Shown: positions 43,062 to 52,048, numbered from the stretch's first letter. The stretch: DNA of 64,000 bases from Lachnospiraceae bacterium (GCA_017539565.1 JAFYCS010000048.1:1-64000), one strand, 5' to 3'. Made by a program: numbers and translations. The notes: generated by a model from the sequence alone, not told the origin.

Positions 43062-43990
43062 GGATTCACCTTGGGTACAGGTACCTGTCTGAGTACCATA
43101 TCAAGCAGCACGGGAAGGGTAGCGCCTTCGGCCTTGGCACGGGCGTTCATGCGCACACGGTGTGCTGCTACAGCATAGAAGATATCATGGATATCCTCGG
43201 GCAGTACATAATTCCTGCCGCTGACGAAAGCGTGGGCACGGGCCATACGCATGAGAGCTATGGAACCGCGGGGGCTTAAGCCCAGCGCAAAATACTCGGG
43301 ATTACGGGTCTGTTCCGTAAGTGCAACTACATATTCAAATATTTCTTCGGCGGCATAAAGATCATGCACCGTTTTCTGCATTGCGATAAGCTCGTCGGCG
43401 CCGGTAACGGCGTTGACTGTCTTAAGGTCGATGGAGGAGTCACCCTTTAATACGGCGACTGCATCGTTAAATTCGGGATAGCCCATGGTAAGGCAGATCA
43501 TGAAACGGTCGAGCTGTGATTCCGGAAGGCGCTGTGTACCTGAAGAACCGAAGGGATTCTGGGTGGCCAGTACGAAGAAAGGTGAGGGGAGTTCCCTGGT
43601 CACGCCTTCAACGGTAGCGTGTCTTTCTTCCATAACTTCCAGAAGTGCCGACTGGGTCTTGGGTGAGGTACGGTTGATCTCGTCGGCCAGGAAGAGGTTG
43701 GTATAGATGGAACCTTCCTGGAAACGGAATTCACCGCTGTTCTTATCGTATAACTGAAAGCCCAGCAGATCGGAAGGCAGTACATCGGGTGTAAACTGCA
43801 CACGCTGGTATTTAAGTGAAAGGGCTCTTGATATAGCTACAGCCAGAGTTGTCTTGCCTACACCGGGGATGTCTTCCAGTAGTACATGGCCGCCTGCCAG
43901 TATCGCACAGAGGGTCAGTTTGATGACATTGTCTTTGCCGTGGATCACCTTTTTGATCTCGGCAGTGATCTTAGCGGGAATATCGTTCAT
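43058..43990 (-). CDS. MoxR-family AAA+ ATPase
   Basis: ATG 43990 (MNDIPAKIT) follows TTGGAGGATACT and is preferred over the longer frame. The 310-residue protein has Walker A in LEDIPGVGKTTLAVAISRAL, Walker B in LFLADEINRTSPKTQSALLE, sensor 1 in FVLATQNPF and the arginine finger region SQLDRFMI, all standard for MoxR. These chaperone-like ATPases are thought to mature or activate partners encoded beside them, here DUF58 and the transglutaminase. It is the first gene of that minus-strand operon and diverges from the EAL gene. Confidence 0.92.
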   Translation of the reverse strand: MNDIPAKITAEIKKVIHGKDNVIKLTLCAILAGGHVLLEDIPGVGKTTLAVAISRALSLKYQRVQFTPDVLPSDLLGFQLYDKNSGEFRFQEGSIYTNLFLADEINRTSPKTQSALLEVMEERHATVEGVTRELPSPFFVLATQNPFGSSGTQRLPESQLDRFMICLTMGYPEFNDAVAVLKGDSSIDLKTVNAVTGADELIAMQKTVHDLYAAEEIFEYVVALTEQTRNPEYFALGLSPRGSIALMRMARAHAFVSGRNYVLPEDIHDIFYAVAAHRVRMNARAKAEGATLPVLLDMVLRQVPVPKVNP

Positions 43991-44156
43991 AGTATCCTCC
44001 AAACAGAATAAATCACGTAATATTTTATAAGAAAATACGGGTAAGTGCAAGTTTTTTAATTTGAACTAAAAAACACCGCAGATGTATAGAAACAGGGCTT
44101 TTTTTGTGGTATACTTATTCAGTAATTTTGTGCTCGGACTTGCTTTTGGAGGACAG

Positions 44157-46430
44157 ATGGCGGGTAAAGATAAGAGTAAAAGTGAAAGATCTTCGGCCGG
44201 TATCATTAAAGCCGGTCTGTTTGTGCTTTTGATCAGTATCGCCATGAGTATTGCTATGGTGGCGATACAGCAGAAAACATACCGTACCCAGGTTTCGTCG
44301 GAGTTCCACCAGCAGCACATGAGTATGGGGGAATATCTGAACAACCTGCTGGCAGGATATGGCCAGAGCATCTTGAGCGTAGCCTGGTCCATACCGGGTA
44401 TTGATGAAGAGACCATCATGGCGCGCGTAGATACCACAAGGGAATTGACGGCCCTGGAACATATCTGTTATATAGAGCCGGACGGCAGACTCTGGGTTGA
44501 TGGGGAAGAATCGGAAGGCGGCAGCGAAATGATGTATGAACAGCTGCAGGAGATCAACTATCCCAAGTCGGCTGCATATATAGGACTGGCTCCGTCAACG
44601 GTAAGGCTTTCTACCGACAGCAGGGTGCTGATAGCTGCACCGGTGCGTACTGCGGATTACGGGATGAGCGGAGTGGTCTTCTCTACGATCGACATAGAAG
44701 ACATATTTATGACGGAAGCCTTTGCATACCAGATACAGAAAGGCCAGTGCCTGGTGGTAAGCGATGCAGGAGAGATAGTAGCCGGCAGCAGCGGATATGA
44801 GATAATCAGTCTTAATGACGAGAGCTTCCAGCTGGGGCTTTTGGAGCATTCAAACGGCGAGGGCTTAAGCAAGCGCGCAGTCCAGGATTATAATTATGCT
44901 GTGGCAAGGAGATCCAGCGGGTTCATAACCATTACCACTGAAGACGGATACCGTATGCAGGTCAGCTATTCACCTTTGAACAGCTGCGATCGTATGTTTT
45001 ATGTCAGCTGTTTCCAGGACAACCTGGTGGATGAGAGGATACGGCCCCTTATATTTACCAGCGTGCTTACCTGTGCTGTGATAATAGTGCTGATGCTAGC
45101 GGCGCTTACCGGTGTGTGGGCTACTGCCAAGAGGACCAATCTGACGGTCGAGCGTCTTGCGTATGAGGATCCGGTAACCCGCGGAAAGAACCTCAACTAT
45201 TTCAGGGAATTCGCGATCAATACCATGATAGCCAACAGGGAAACACCCTTTGTACTCTATCGTTTTGATATTGCCAATTTCCGCTATATCAACGAGTCAT
45301 ACGGGCATCACAGGGCTGATATGGTGCTCATAAGCTGTATACAGACTTTTGAAAAGCTTTTCTCCGAAAGGGAACTGTGTGTACGTATGGATGCGGACCA
45401 GTTCCTTGCGATATTAATAAACGATTCGCTTCTGGATAAGCGCTTCGATGAGTTTACCAACGCGGTAAATGCCGATGCCAGGGGAAATCAGATCAAATAC
45501 CCCATACGTTTTAAGTATGGTATCTATCCCATTAAGAAGCATGACCATGATATTGATGTGATGATCGATTATGCAAATGTGGCTAAGAAGACCATCAAGA
45601 GCGATTCAAAGGAGAATAAGGCATACTATACCGAGCGCTTTGTGGATGACATGCGTAAGGTGGATCATATAGAAAGCTCCATGCAGAAGGCGCTTGCAAA
45701 TAACGAGTTCAAGGTATACCTGCAGACAAAGTGGGATATCATCGATAATAAGGTGACGGGGGCGGAAGCGCTGGTACGCTGGGTGCGTCCAAACGGGAGC
45801 GTACTTGGACCGGAGCAGTTCGTACCAATATTTGAGAACAACGGTTTTATCGAGCAGCTGGATTTCTATACGCTGGAATCAGTATGTATGCGCATGCGTG
45901 AGATGATGGATGAAGGTATCGAGGTTGTTCCCGTATCCGTAAACCAGTCAAGACTTCTGCTCCACAGCCCTGATTACGTTGAAAATGTGGAGAAGGTACT
46001 TAAACAGTACAATATACCGGCCGGCGCTATAGAACTTGAGATCACGGAAAGCGTATTCGATAATGAAAAGGAAGATATGATCGCCATTATCCGAAGACTT
46101 AAGCTCCTTGGAGTGCGCCTGTCGATGGACGATTTCGGCACGGGTTATTCGTCACTCAACATGCTGACGGAAGTACCTTTTGATGTGATAAAGATCGACG
46201 GTGCGTATTTTGCACGCAGTGCGGAGAGCGAGCCTGAGCGTATGGTGCTGGGCAAGATAGTTGATATCATAAAGGATCTTGGTATGGAAGTGGTATGCGA
46301 GGGTGTTGAGAATGAAGCGCAGGTAGAATACTTAAAGACTACCGGCTGCCGTAAGGTACAGGGATATTACTTCTCGATACCTGTACCGGAACCGGAGTTC
46401 ATAACCCGTTATCTTAAGAAGAATGATTAA
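44157..46430 (+). CDS. EAL phosphodiesterase with degenerate GGDEF and extracytoplasmic sensor
   Basis: ATG 44157 follows TTTTGGAGGACAG; the longer frame upstream is unlikely. Two membrane helices (about 18-38 and 310-335) frame an extracellular dCache-like sensor domain. The GGDEF domain is degenerate: RMDADQFLAIL replaces RxGGDEF, so no cyclase activity is expected. The EAL domain keeps its metal and catalytic residues: GAEALVRW (Glu about 538), LEITESVF, MDDFGTGYSSLNML, KIDGAYF and CEGVENEAQ. The protein should degrade c-di-GMP in response to an outer signal. Its stop overlaps the queH start by 8 bp. Confidence 0.87.
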   Translation: MAGKDKSKSERSSAGIIKAGLFVLLISIAMSIAMVAIQQKTYRTQVSSEFHQQHMSMGEYLNNLLAGYGQSILSVAWSIPGIDEETIMARVDTTRELTALEHICYIEPDGRLWVDGEESEGGSEMMYEQLQEINYPKSAAYIGLAPSTVRLSTDSRVLIAAPVRTADYGMSGVVFSTIDIEDIFMTEAFAYQIQKGQCLVVSDAGEIVAGSSGYEIISLNDESFQLGLLEHSNGEGLSKRAVQDYNYAVARRSSGFITITTEDGYRMQVSYSPLNSCDRMFYVSCFQDNLVDERIRPLIFTSVLTCAVIIVLMLAALTGVWATAKRTNLTVERLAYEDPVTRGKNLNYFREFAINTMIANRETPFVLYRFDIANFRYINESYGHHRADMVLISCIQTFEKLFSERELCVRMDADQFLAILINDSLLDKRFDEFTNAVNADARGNQIKYPIRFKYGIYPIKKHDHDIDVMIDYANVAKKTIKSDSKENKAYYTERFVDDMRKVDHIESSMQKALANNEFKVYLQTKWDIIDNKVTGAEALVRWVRPNGSVLGPEQFVPIFENNGFIEQLDFYTLESVCMRMREMMDEGIEVVPVSVNQSRLLLHSPDYVENVEKVLKQYNIPAGAIELEITESVFDNEKEDMIAIIRRLKLLGVRLSMDDFGTGYSSLNMLTEVPFDVIKIDGAYFARSAESEPERMVLGKIVDIIKDLGMEVVCEGVENEAQVEYLKTTGCRKVQGYYFSIPVPEPEFITRYLKKND

Positions 46431-47058
46431 GCAGAATTATCAAAAACTACTGGATGAACGTATAGCTTCCCTTAAGGGGGAAAAGAAAAAGCTTTTACTC
46501 CACAGCTGCTGTGCACCCTGCAGCAGTGCCTGCCTTGAATACCTGGCATCATATTTTGATATTACCGTATATTACTACAATCCCAATATCACGGCGAAAG
46601 AGGAATATGCCCACAGGGTATCGGAGCAGCAGCGCCTTATAAAGGAGCTTTCTGCAAATGTGGCGGCGGAGATAAAGTTTGCGGAAGGTGCATATGAGCC
46701 TTCGGTATATCTCGAGGCGGTAAAAGGACTTGAGGATTGCCCAGAGGGCGGAGACAGATGTCGCGTATGCTTTAAACTGAGGCTTTCTTCGGCCGGACGT
46801 TATGCAGCAGACAACGGCTTTGACTTTTTTACAACAACGCTTACAATATCGCCGCTCAAGAATGCACAGCTTCTTAATGAACTGGGACTTGAGACCGCGG
46901 AGGAATGCGGTGTCGAATACCTTACATCGGATTTTAAGAAAAAGAACGGATATAAACGCTCCATAGAACTGTCAGAAAAATACGGGCTGTACCGGCAGGA
47001 TTACTGCGGCTGCGGTTTCAGTAAGGCGCAGAGGGAGCGGGAGAAGGAGGAAAGATAA
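46423..47058 (+). CDS. queH: Epoxyqueuosine reductase QueH
   Basis: QueH catalyses the last step of queuosine tRNA modification, reduction of epoxyqueuosine, and replaces QueG in many anaerobes. The 211-residue product has the family cysteines: LHSCCAPCSSAC (Cys29, Cys30, Cys33), GDRCRVCFKLRL and YRQDYCGCGFS, ligands of the iron-sulfur cluster and metal centre, plus TTTLTISPLKN. It starts inside the end of the EAL gene (8-bp overlap), and the DUF6465-like gene follows after one base. Confidence 0.93.
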   Translation: MIKQNYQKLLDERIASLKGEKKKLLLHSCCAPCSSACLEYLASYFDITVYYYNPNITAKEEYAHRVSEQQRLIKELSANVAAEIKFAEGAYEPSVYLEAVKGLEDCPEGGDRCRVCFKLRLSSAGRYAADNGFDFFTTTLTISPLKNAQLLNELGLETAEECGVEYLTSDFKKKNGYKRSIELSEKYGLYRQDYCGCGFSKAQREREKEER

Positions 47059-47059
47059 A

Positions 47060-47281
47060 ATGGAGAAGGCAACACCCGAATACACCGGGAAAACGCAGAT
47101 GTTTCTTGAGGTGGACAATGCACAGTACGAGCTGGGAGCAGTGATGGAGAAGGCTAAGGCTGATTATAAAGCCAATAATAAAGGTAAGCTTACAGACATC
47201 AAACTGTACGTAAAACCCGAGGACGGAAAGGCTTATTATACCGCAAACGGCGGCAAGATAAGCGGAAGCGTGGACTTGTAA
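47060..47281 (+). CDS. DUF6465-like small protein
   Basis: The 73-residue protein (FLEVDNAQYELGAVMEKAKA, then TDIKLYVKPEDGKAYYTANG) matches the pattern of the small Firmicute family DUF6465: a helix with KADY followed by two strands IKLYVKPEDxxAYY. Function unknown. It is one base after queH with GGAGGAAAGATAAA as ribosome binding site and probably shares its transcript. The stop codon overlaps the -35 of the next gene. Confidence 0.7.
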   Translation: MEKATPEYTGKTQMFLEVDNAQYELGAVMEKAKADYKANNKGKLTDIKLYVKPEDGKAYYTANGGKISGSVDL

Positions 47282-47304
47282 AAATACCGGAAATATAGTA
47301 TAAT
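47276..47304 (+). promoter_or_regulatory. Promoter of the FliD-like gene
   Basis: TTGTAA (47276-47281), 17 bp and TATAAT (47299-47304) lie over the end of the upstream gene. The FliD-like ATG follows 48 bp downstream after AAGGAGG. Confidence 0.7.
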
Positions 47305-47351
47305 ATTTACAGAACTATAGGCATGTCATACGTATTCAAGGAGGAAAAGTT

Positions 47352-48200
47352 ATGGCAGGAATAAGCGGATTAGGTTCGGGTATCGACTATTCCGTACTGT
47401 TCGGAACATCATCCGATAAACAGTCGTCTTCGACAGATTACAGCAGTATCCTGAATCTGGATCTGACCGAGGTGGCATCAGTGCGGAAAGGCAGCTATGG
47501 AAAGCTGCTGAAGAGCTACTACGCACAGGAGAAGGCTGAAGCAAAGTCTTCTGTCGGCGATACGGACGCAAAACTCACAAGTATAAAGAGCGATGCGGAC
47601 AAGCTTGCAAAAGCGGCAGATGCACTGGGCAGCAGCAGTCTGTACAAGACAAAGACCGTTACAGATGATAACGGAAAGCAGAGCGAAGTATTGGAGGATC
47701 CCTCCAAAGCGGCAGGAGCCGTTAAGGATTTCGTAAAGGCCTATAATGCGGCTATCGATTCGGCAGGGGATTCGGAAACAAAGAGCGTACTGCGCCAGGG
47801 CGGCTGGATGGCCAATATGTCCAAGCAGAACGCAAGACTCCTGGCTGAGGTGGGCATCACCATCGGTTCGGACGACAAGCTCAGCTTTAACGAGGATACC
47901 TTTAAGAAGGCAAACACCACCACTGTTAAGGAACTGTTTTCCGGTGTAGACTCCTACGCATCGCAGGTTTGGGCTAAAGCTGGCTCAATAAGCCGTGCGA
48001 CACAGAATGCCGGAGCTGCTACCTACAATGCCAGCGGCAACTGGTCCACCCAGGCAAATACCATGGCGAAGGAGAGCATTGCAAAGCTTTCCGGAAATAC
48101 TGAAGAAAAGGATGAGGAAGAGACCGATCCTTCAAAGAAGATAACCATAAACGAAGATGCGTTGCAGCAGGCAACAACATTATTGAACGGATTAACTTAA
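47352..48200 (+). CDS. Minimal FliD-like (flagellar cap-related) protein
   Basis: The start MAGISGLGSGIDYSVLFG matches the FliD N-terminal motif (I-S-G-L-x-S-G-[IL]-D). The C-terminal half reads like FliD_C: AVKDFVKAYNAAIDSAGD, KQNARLLAEVGITIGSDDKL, SFNEDTFKKANTTTVKELF. The exposed central domains of a true FliD cap are absent, so the protein is 282 residues instead of 450 or more. There is no signal peptide, as for FliD, which is exported by the flagellar system. No other flagellar gene lies in the window. It may be a reduced cap or hook-associated paralogue, or a repurposed surface protein. It has its own promoter and the hairpin at 48225 as terminator. Confidence 0.6.
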   Translation: MAGISGLGSGIDYSVLFGTSSDKQSSSTDYSSILNLDLTEVASVRKGSYGKLLKSYYAQEKAEAKSSVGDTDAKLTSIKSDADKLAKAADALGSSSLYKTKTVTDDNGKQSEVLEDPSKAAGAVKDFVKAYNAAIDSAGDSETKSVLRQGGWMANMSKQNARLLAEVGITIGSDDKLSFNEDTFKKANTTTVKELFSGVDSYASQVWAKAGSISRATQNAGAATYNASGNWSTQANTMAKESIAKLSGNTEEKDEEETDPSKKITINEDALQQATTLLNGLT

Positions 48201-48224
48201 TTATCTGTGAACATCAGAACCAAA

Positions 48225-48294
48225 TAAAGATTCTTCGCTCCATTCAGAATGACAGAGTATAACGTGTCATCCTGAGCGTCAGCGAAGGATCTTT
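48225..48294. terminator. Bidirectional terminator built from two inverted copies of the dispersed repeat (copy d)
   Basis: AAAGATTCTTCGCT and TCAGAATGACA on the left pair with TGTCATCCTGA and AGCGAAGGATCTTT on the right, a stem of about 25 bp with few mismatches, flanked by a T-run. It lies between convergent genes, and both arms are units of the repeat family seen at 19645 and 36505. Confidence 0.8.
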
Positions 48295-48295
48295 T

Positions 48296-49372
48296 TTACA
48301 TCAGATAAAAGCTGCTCATGAATACCCATTTCAGGGTTCTCATCATGGGTATGAACTGTCCAAGGTCTATAAATACCGGCGAGAATATCAGGCATGATAA
48401 AAGGTAAACCGGCATAAATGCATATATCACCGATCTTCCGCGTATCAGCGTGGTGATGAGCAGAAGGAAGGCCAGACATATGATCTGATAGAATACCAGT
48501 CTTACCAGTTCTGTAAATACATTTCCCTCCATAAGTCCCGGTATGAAGAGGATGCATAAGAATGCCAGCAGCGAACATAAGAGCATGGGAGCCAGTATCA
48601 TGACCACACGGACAGAGAAACGGGCGTATAAAGGATTTTCCGCTGCATTGTAATAAGTGAGTGCACCGGTGAATCCGGCCAGCAGTATTATCACGGCCAG
48701 CAGTCCCTTTAATGGAGAGAGCAGTACGGCATTTCGCGATACCGCATGTGCCTTGGGAGTATTCTCATAGAGGAATGAGAAAGTGGAGCCATCCTGCTGG
48801 TGTGCAGCCTGTTCGCTGAGGACCTCTTCTTCGCTTATCAGAGAGGGGATCGCATCAGCTATGGCACTTTCGTCCTTAAGGTAATCCAGAAATACAGGTC
48901 CGGATACGCATTCGAAGATGGCGGCGTATACGGTCTCGCTTACCAGTGCGGTCAGGCTGCTCTTGGGTGAAGTGAGTATCGTGATCAGGTTTTTCTTATC
49001 ACCGGCACGCATGCGGCTGAACAGATCCTCCGGGATAACATAAGCGCATTCCAGGTCTCCAGATACAACGCCGGCACGCAGTTCGTTCATGTCTTCAAAA
49101 CCTTTGAAAGAGAAGAGTGAATCGGGATCACCGTGATCCAGTATGGCTGTAAGCTGTTCTATATCGTCTGCATAATCATCAATAGCGATGACTTCATTCT
49201 CTTCATCCACGACTATATAACCGGCGGCTACAGTATCGTCTACACCGGTATCGTAACTGACAACGGCGGGGATCAGCACTGCAGCGACAGGCAGTGCCAG
49301 GAGCAGCACCAGAAATGCCGGTGTGAGTATCAGGCTTCTTAATCTGAATAAAAGAAGGCGGAAAGGATTCAT
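48296..49372 (-). CDS. ABC-2 type exporter permease subunit B
   Basis: The 358-residue product has one N-terminal membrane helix (LVLLLALPVAAVLIPAVVSY), a large outer domain (residues 40-215) and five C-terminal helices, the ABC2_membrane_3 layout. Inner motifs include GYIVVDEENEV and ELRAGVVSGDLECAYVIPED, which match the partner permease (VGVVTDESDS, GLNRGKLVAVLLLPED), so the two are paralogues. ATG 49372 follows AAAGGAGGCGCGTT and overlaps the stop of the upstream permease by 4 bp. It probably forms a heterodimer; the exported substrate is unknown. Confidence 0.85.
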   Translation of the reverse strand: MNPFRLLLFRLRSLILTPAFLVLLLALPVAAVLIPAVVSYDTGVDDTVAAGYIVVDEENEVIAIDDYADDIEQLTAILDHGDPDSLFSFKGFEDMNELRAGVVSGDLECAYVIPEDLFSRMRAGDKKNLITILTSPKSSLTALVSETVYAAIFECVSGPVFLDYLKDESAIADAIPSLISEEEVLSEQAAHQQDGSTFSFLYENTPKAHAVSRNAVLLSPLKGLLAVIILLAGFTGALTYYNAAENPLYARFSVRVVMILAPMLLCSLLAFLCILFIPGLMEGNVFTELVRLVFYQIICLAFLLLITTLIRGRSVIYAFMPVYLLSCLIFSPVFIDLGQFIPMMRTLKWVFMSSFYLM

Positions 49373-50556
49373 GAACGCGCCTCCTTTCTCAGCTTAAATA
49401 CCAGCCAGGCTGCAGCAAACAGACCTGCACTCCATACAGCCATGGGCAGGAGTTCGGGATCTGCACTGTTGCCGTTTAAGAAATAAGCCAGGCTGCGGTG
49501 CAGCGGCGCAAAAAGCAGCGCGTTGCCTATAGATAACATAGGGCCCGGAAGGAATGCTGCGGGGAGTATGGCGCCGCAAAGGAAGAGCATCGCGATGCAC
49601 AGTATTATCTGCGCCATAATGGCGCCCGCCTCGGAAAAAAGCTGCTCCAGAAAAAGTCCCAGTGATGTTATCAGGCAGGAGCAGAGAAGTATCATCAGTA
49701 TATTCTTTATATCAAAGCTGATGCTGAAATCACTGCCGGCCTTTGAAAAGATGAACATTCCGGTGAGCAGCAGTATGAAATACAGCAGGCTGTTGACCAG
49801 GTATTTCACGATAAGATACAGCAGGGGGCTGGTCCTGTCGGAAAAAAGCAGCTGGTAAAAGCCGGTATCTTCACGTTTGAGTGAAGGCGCAAAGCATATA
49901 TGTGAGAATGAGATGAGAAGTATGAGGGCTGTTGCGGCATAGGTATAGATTGCCGGCAGGGTATCCTCTGTAAAGAAGAGCTTCTCACGTGAGAGTACGT
50001 AGGAGAAGTTCAGCATGTCTATATCATTGTAGGCATCCCAGAGCTCTTCGGTCTTCTCTGCCTTTGCATACAGAGTTGTAGCAGCATAGGTGGAAGCCTG
50101 GGCCGATGAGAGCAGCTTCATGCCCGCGTGGGTCAGCTCGTAGAGGAAAACGTTAGATAAGCTCTGTTCCTTTGAGAATACTACCTGCACGGGGAAGTTT
50201 TCGCCGTAGAGTATGCCGTTTATGGTATCTTCGGGGAGCAGCAGCACGGCTACCAGTTTGCCGCGGTTTAAGCCGTTCATGGCTTCCTCCTCATCCATCA
50301 CTTCAAAGTCTAAAGCGAAGGCTGCAGATTCCATGCCGGAAAGATAATCAATGAGCATATCGATATAGCGGCTGTCGGATTCGTCGGTGACCACACCTAC
50401 GGTGGCACGGGCTACGGCTTCGCCTTCGTAGAGACTGCGGGATAGGGAAGAGTATATCATTCCTATCAGCACGCCGAAGATCACAAGAGCCGCAAAGAAT
50501 ACCGGCAGGCAGTGAAGTGCTTTTTTTGTTTCGAGCTTTAAGAGTTTAAGGAACAT
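49369..50556 (-). CDS. ABC-2 type exporter permease subunit A
   Basis: ATG 50556 (MFLKLLKLETKK) follows AAAGGAGAACGTG and lies inside the end of the ATPase gene. One N-terminal helix (LPVFFAALVIFGVLIGMIYS), an outer domain and five or six C-terminal helices make up the 395-residue ABC2_membrane_3 architecture. Paralogous to subunit B. Together with the ATPase it forms a complete three-gene exporter of the type used for peptides, antibiotics or wall precursors; no substrate gene is nearby. Confidence 0.85.
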   Translation of the reverse strand: MFLKLLKLETKKALHCLPVFFAALVIFGVLIGMIYSSLSRSLYEGEAVARATVGVVTDESDSRYIDMLIDYLSGMESAAFALDFEVMDEEEAMNGLNRGKLVAVLLLPEDTINGILYGENFPVQVVFSKEQSLSNVFLYELTHAGMKLLSSAQASTYAATTLYAKAEKTEELWDAYNDIDMLNFSYVLSREKLFFTEDTLPAIYTYAATALILLISFSHICFAPSLKREDTGFYQLLFSDRTSPLLYLIVKYLVNSLLYFILLLTGMFIFSKAGSDFSISFDIKNILMILLCSCLITSLGLFLEQLFSEAGAIMAQIILCIAMLFLCGAILPAAFLPGPMLSIGNALLFAPLHRSLAYFLNGNSADPELLPMAVWSAGLFAAAWLVFKLRKEARS

Positions 50557-51259
50557 CACGTTCTCCTTTTATCACGCCTATGAGCTCGTCACCGCGGACG
50601 ACCCTGCTGCTTTTATGCAGACGTCCGTCGCGTATAAGACAGAGTAACGTTATTATGGAAAGATCCTCTTCATCATGGGTGGTGAGCAGGAGAGTGCGGC
50701 CGCTTTCATGAAAAGCTGCAAGGTATTCCCGGATCTCGGCTTTATAGCAGAGATCCAGTGCCGCAGCGGGCTCGTCCATTATCAGGATCTGGGGATCGTT
50801 TATAAGAGCGGTGGCAAGGCTGACGCGCTTGCGCATGCCGCCTGAAAGAGCCTTGACAGGCTTTTTGATAAAGTCTTTGATATTGAGCATCTGCACCGAA
50901 GGCAGCTCCAGCGCTGCATCCAGCTGTTTTGCAGGGCCTTTCAGCCAGAGAAGGAGGTTATCGCGCACACTCAGTTCCGGCAGCAGCGGATCGGTCTGGG
51001 GGACATAGCCTATAAGCTTGGAACGCATCTTCTTATCTTTAGTAAGGTCGCAGTTCCCGTACATCATGGCTGCACCGTGGCAGTGACGTACACCGGCAAG
51101 TATCGACAGGAGCGTAGATTTGCCGCAGCCGTTGGCGCCCAGTATTGCGATACTCTCGCCCAGGGGCAGGGAAAAGTTCAGATCCTTGAGTACGTGATTC
51201 TTCCTATAAGAAAAGTCAACTCCCGTGACTTCTATACTGTTTATAACCTGTCCGTCCAT
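50546..51259 (-). CDS. ABC transporter ATP-binding protein
   Basis: All nucleotide-binding motifs are present in 237 residues: Walker A GANGCGKST, Q-loop YVPQTDP, signature LSGGMRKRVSLA, Walker B ILIMDEPAAALD and the H-loop TTHDEED. It is the first gene of the minus-strand exporter operon, with GGGAGGATTATT before ATG 51259, and its stop overlaps the permease A start by 11 bp. It energises export by the two ABC-2 permeases. Confidence 0.93.
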   Translation of the reverse strand: MDGQVINSIEVTGVDFSYRKNHVLKDLNFSLPLGESIAILGANGCGKSTLLSILAGVRHCHGAAMMYGNCDLTKDKKMRSKLIGYVPQTDPLLPELSVRDNLLLWLKGPAKQLDAALELPSVQMLNIKDFIKKPVKALSGGMRKRVSLATALINDPQILIMDEPAAALDLCYKAEIREYLAAFHESGRTLLLTTHDEEDLSIITLLCLIRDGRLHKSSRVVRGDELIGVIKGERDVP

Positions 51260-51366
51260 AATAATCCTCCCGCAGGAGATTTTACCATTTAAATGAATGA
51301 TTGAAAAGGGCTAACGGCAGAATTGAACTATATCAACCGGCTATTACAGTAAATTTGTCATATGAT

Positions 51367-51380
51367 TAAAACCGCGGTTT
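51367..51380. promoter_or_regulatory. Palindrome AAAACCGCGGTTTT, possible operator
   Basis: A perfect 14-bp palindrome lies between the divergent exporter and rplM promoters. The size suits a dimeric repressor site, but no regulator is assigned. Confidence 0.35.
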
Positions 51381-51421
51381 TATGCTCTGCGGGATCATCT
51401 GCAGGGAAAAGAAAAAAATAA

Positions 51422-51450
51422 TTGACATAGTCAGGCGACTATATTATAAT
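51422..51450 (+). promoter_or_regulatory. rplM-rpsI promoter
   Basis: Perfect consensus: TTGACA (51422-51427), 17-bp spacer, TATAAT (51445-51450). Predicted start near 51457. Confidence 0.9.
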
Positions 51451-51456
51451 TTGTTT

Positions 51457-51612
51457 CCGTGGCGGCTTAAGGATCAGCAACCGTGCCGCCGGATATTCCA
51501 CGCAGGCAGCGGTGCCTGTGGCGTTAAGAAGGCCATATGTGCCCGGACATCACGTATGTGCATAACTTTCTTAAGGCGGGGAGATTATTTACAGGTATTA
51601 TTGTCAGGAGGT
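51457..51612 (+). promoter_or_regulatory. Structured 5' leader of rplM (L13-leader-like)
   Basis: About 160 nt of leader precede rplM. It can form GGCGGC/GCCGCC, CCACGCAGGCA against TGCCTGTGG, and a long stem closed by TTAAGAA/TTCTTAA with ATATGTG/CACGTAT inside. Firmicutes carry an L13 leader element bound by L13 in this place; family membership was not tested. Confidence 0.6.
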
Positions 51613-51619
51613 AAGCAGG

Positions 51620-52048
51620 ATGAAAACTTATATGGCTACTCCGTCAACTATCGAGCGTAAGTGGTACGTTGTTGATGCGAGCGGATATACTTTAGGGCGT
51701 CTGGCAAGCGAGATCGCCAAGGTGCTCAGGGGCAAGAATAAGCCCGAGTTCACACCCCATGTAGATACCGGGGATTATGTGATCGTAGTGAATGCAGAGA
51801 AGATCAAGGTTACCGGCAAGAAGCTGGATCAGAAGATCTATTACAAGCATTCCGATTATGTTGGTGGTATGAAGGAAGCAACCCTTCGTGAGAAGCTTGC
51901 AGGCAAGCCCGAAGAAGTTATAGAGCTTGCAGTTAAAGGCATGCTTCCCAAGGGGCCTTTAGGCAGGGAAATGTTCAAGAAGCTTTTTGTGTATGCCGGA
52001 CCTGAGCACAATCATGCAGCACAGAAGCCTGAAGCATTGACTTTTTAA
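51620..52048 (+). CDS. rplM: 50S ribosomal protein L13
   Basis: The 142-residue product begins [20 protein letters not shown] and has [60 protein letters not shown] and [11 protein letters not shown], the full L13 pattern. L13 is an early-assembling large-subunit protein and the probable effector of its own leader. ATG 51620 follows TCAGGAGGTAAGCAG. It is first in the conserved two-gene operon with rpsI. Confidence 0.98.
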   Translation: MKTYMATPSTIERKWYVVDASGYTLGRLASEIAKVLRGKNKPEFTPHVDTGDYVIVVNAEKIKVTGKKLDQKIYYKHSDYVGGMKEATLREKLAGKPEEVIELAVKGMLPKGPLGREMFKKLFVYAGPEHNHAAQKPEALTF

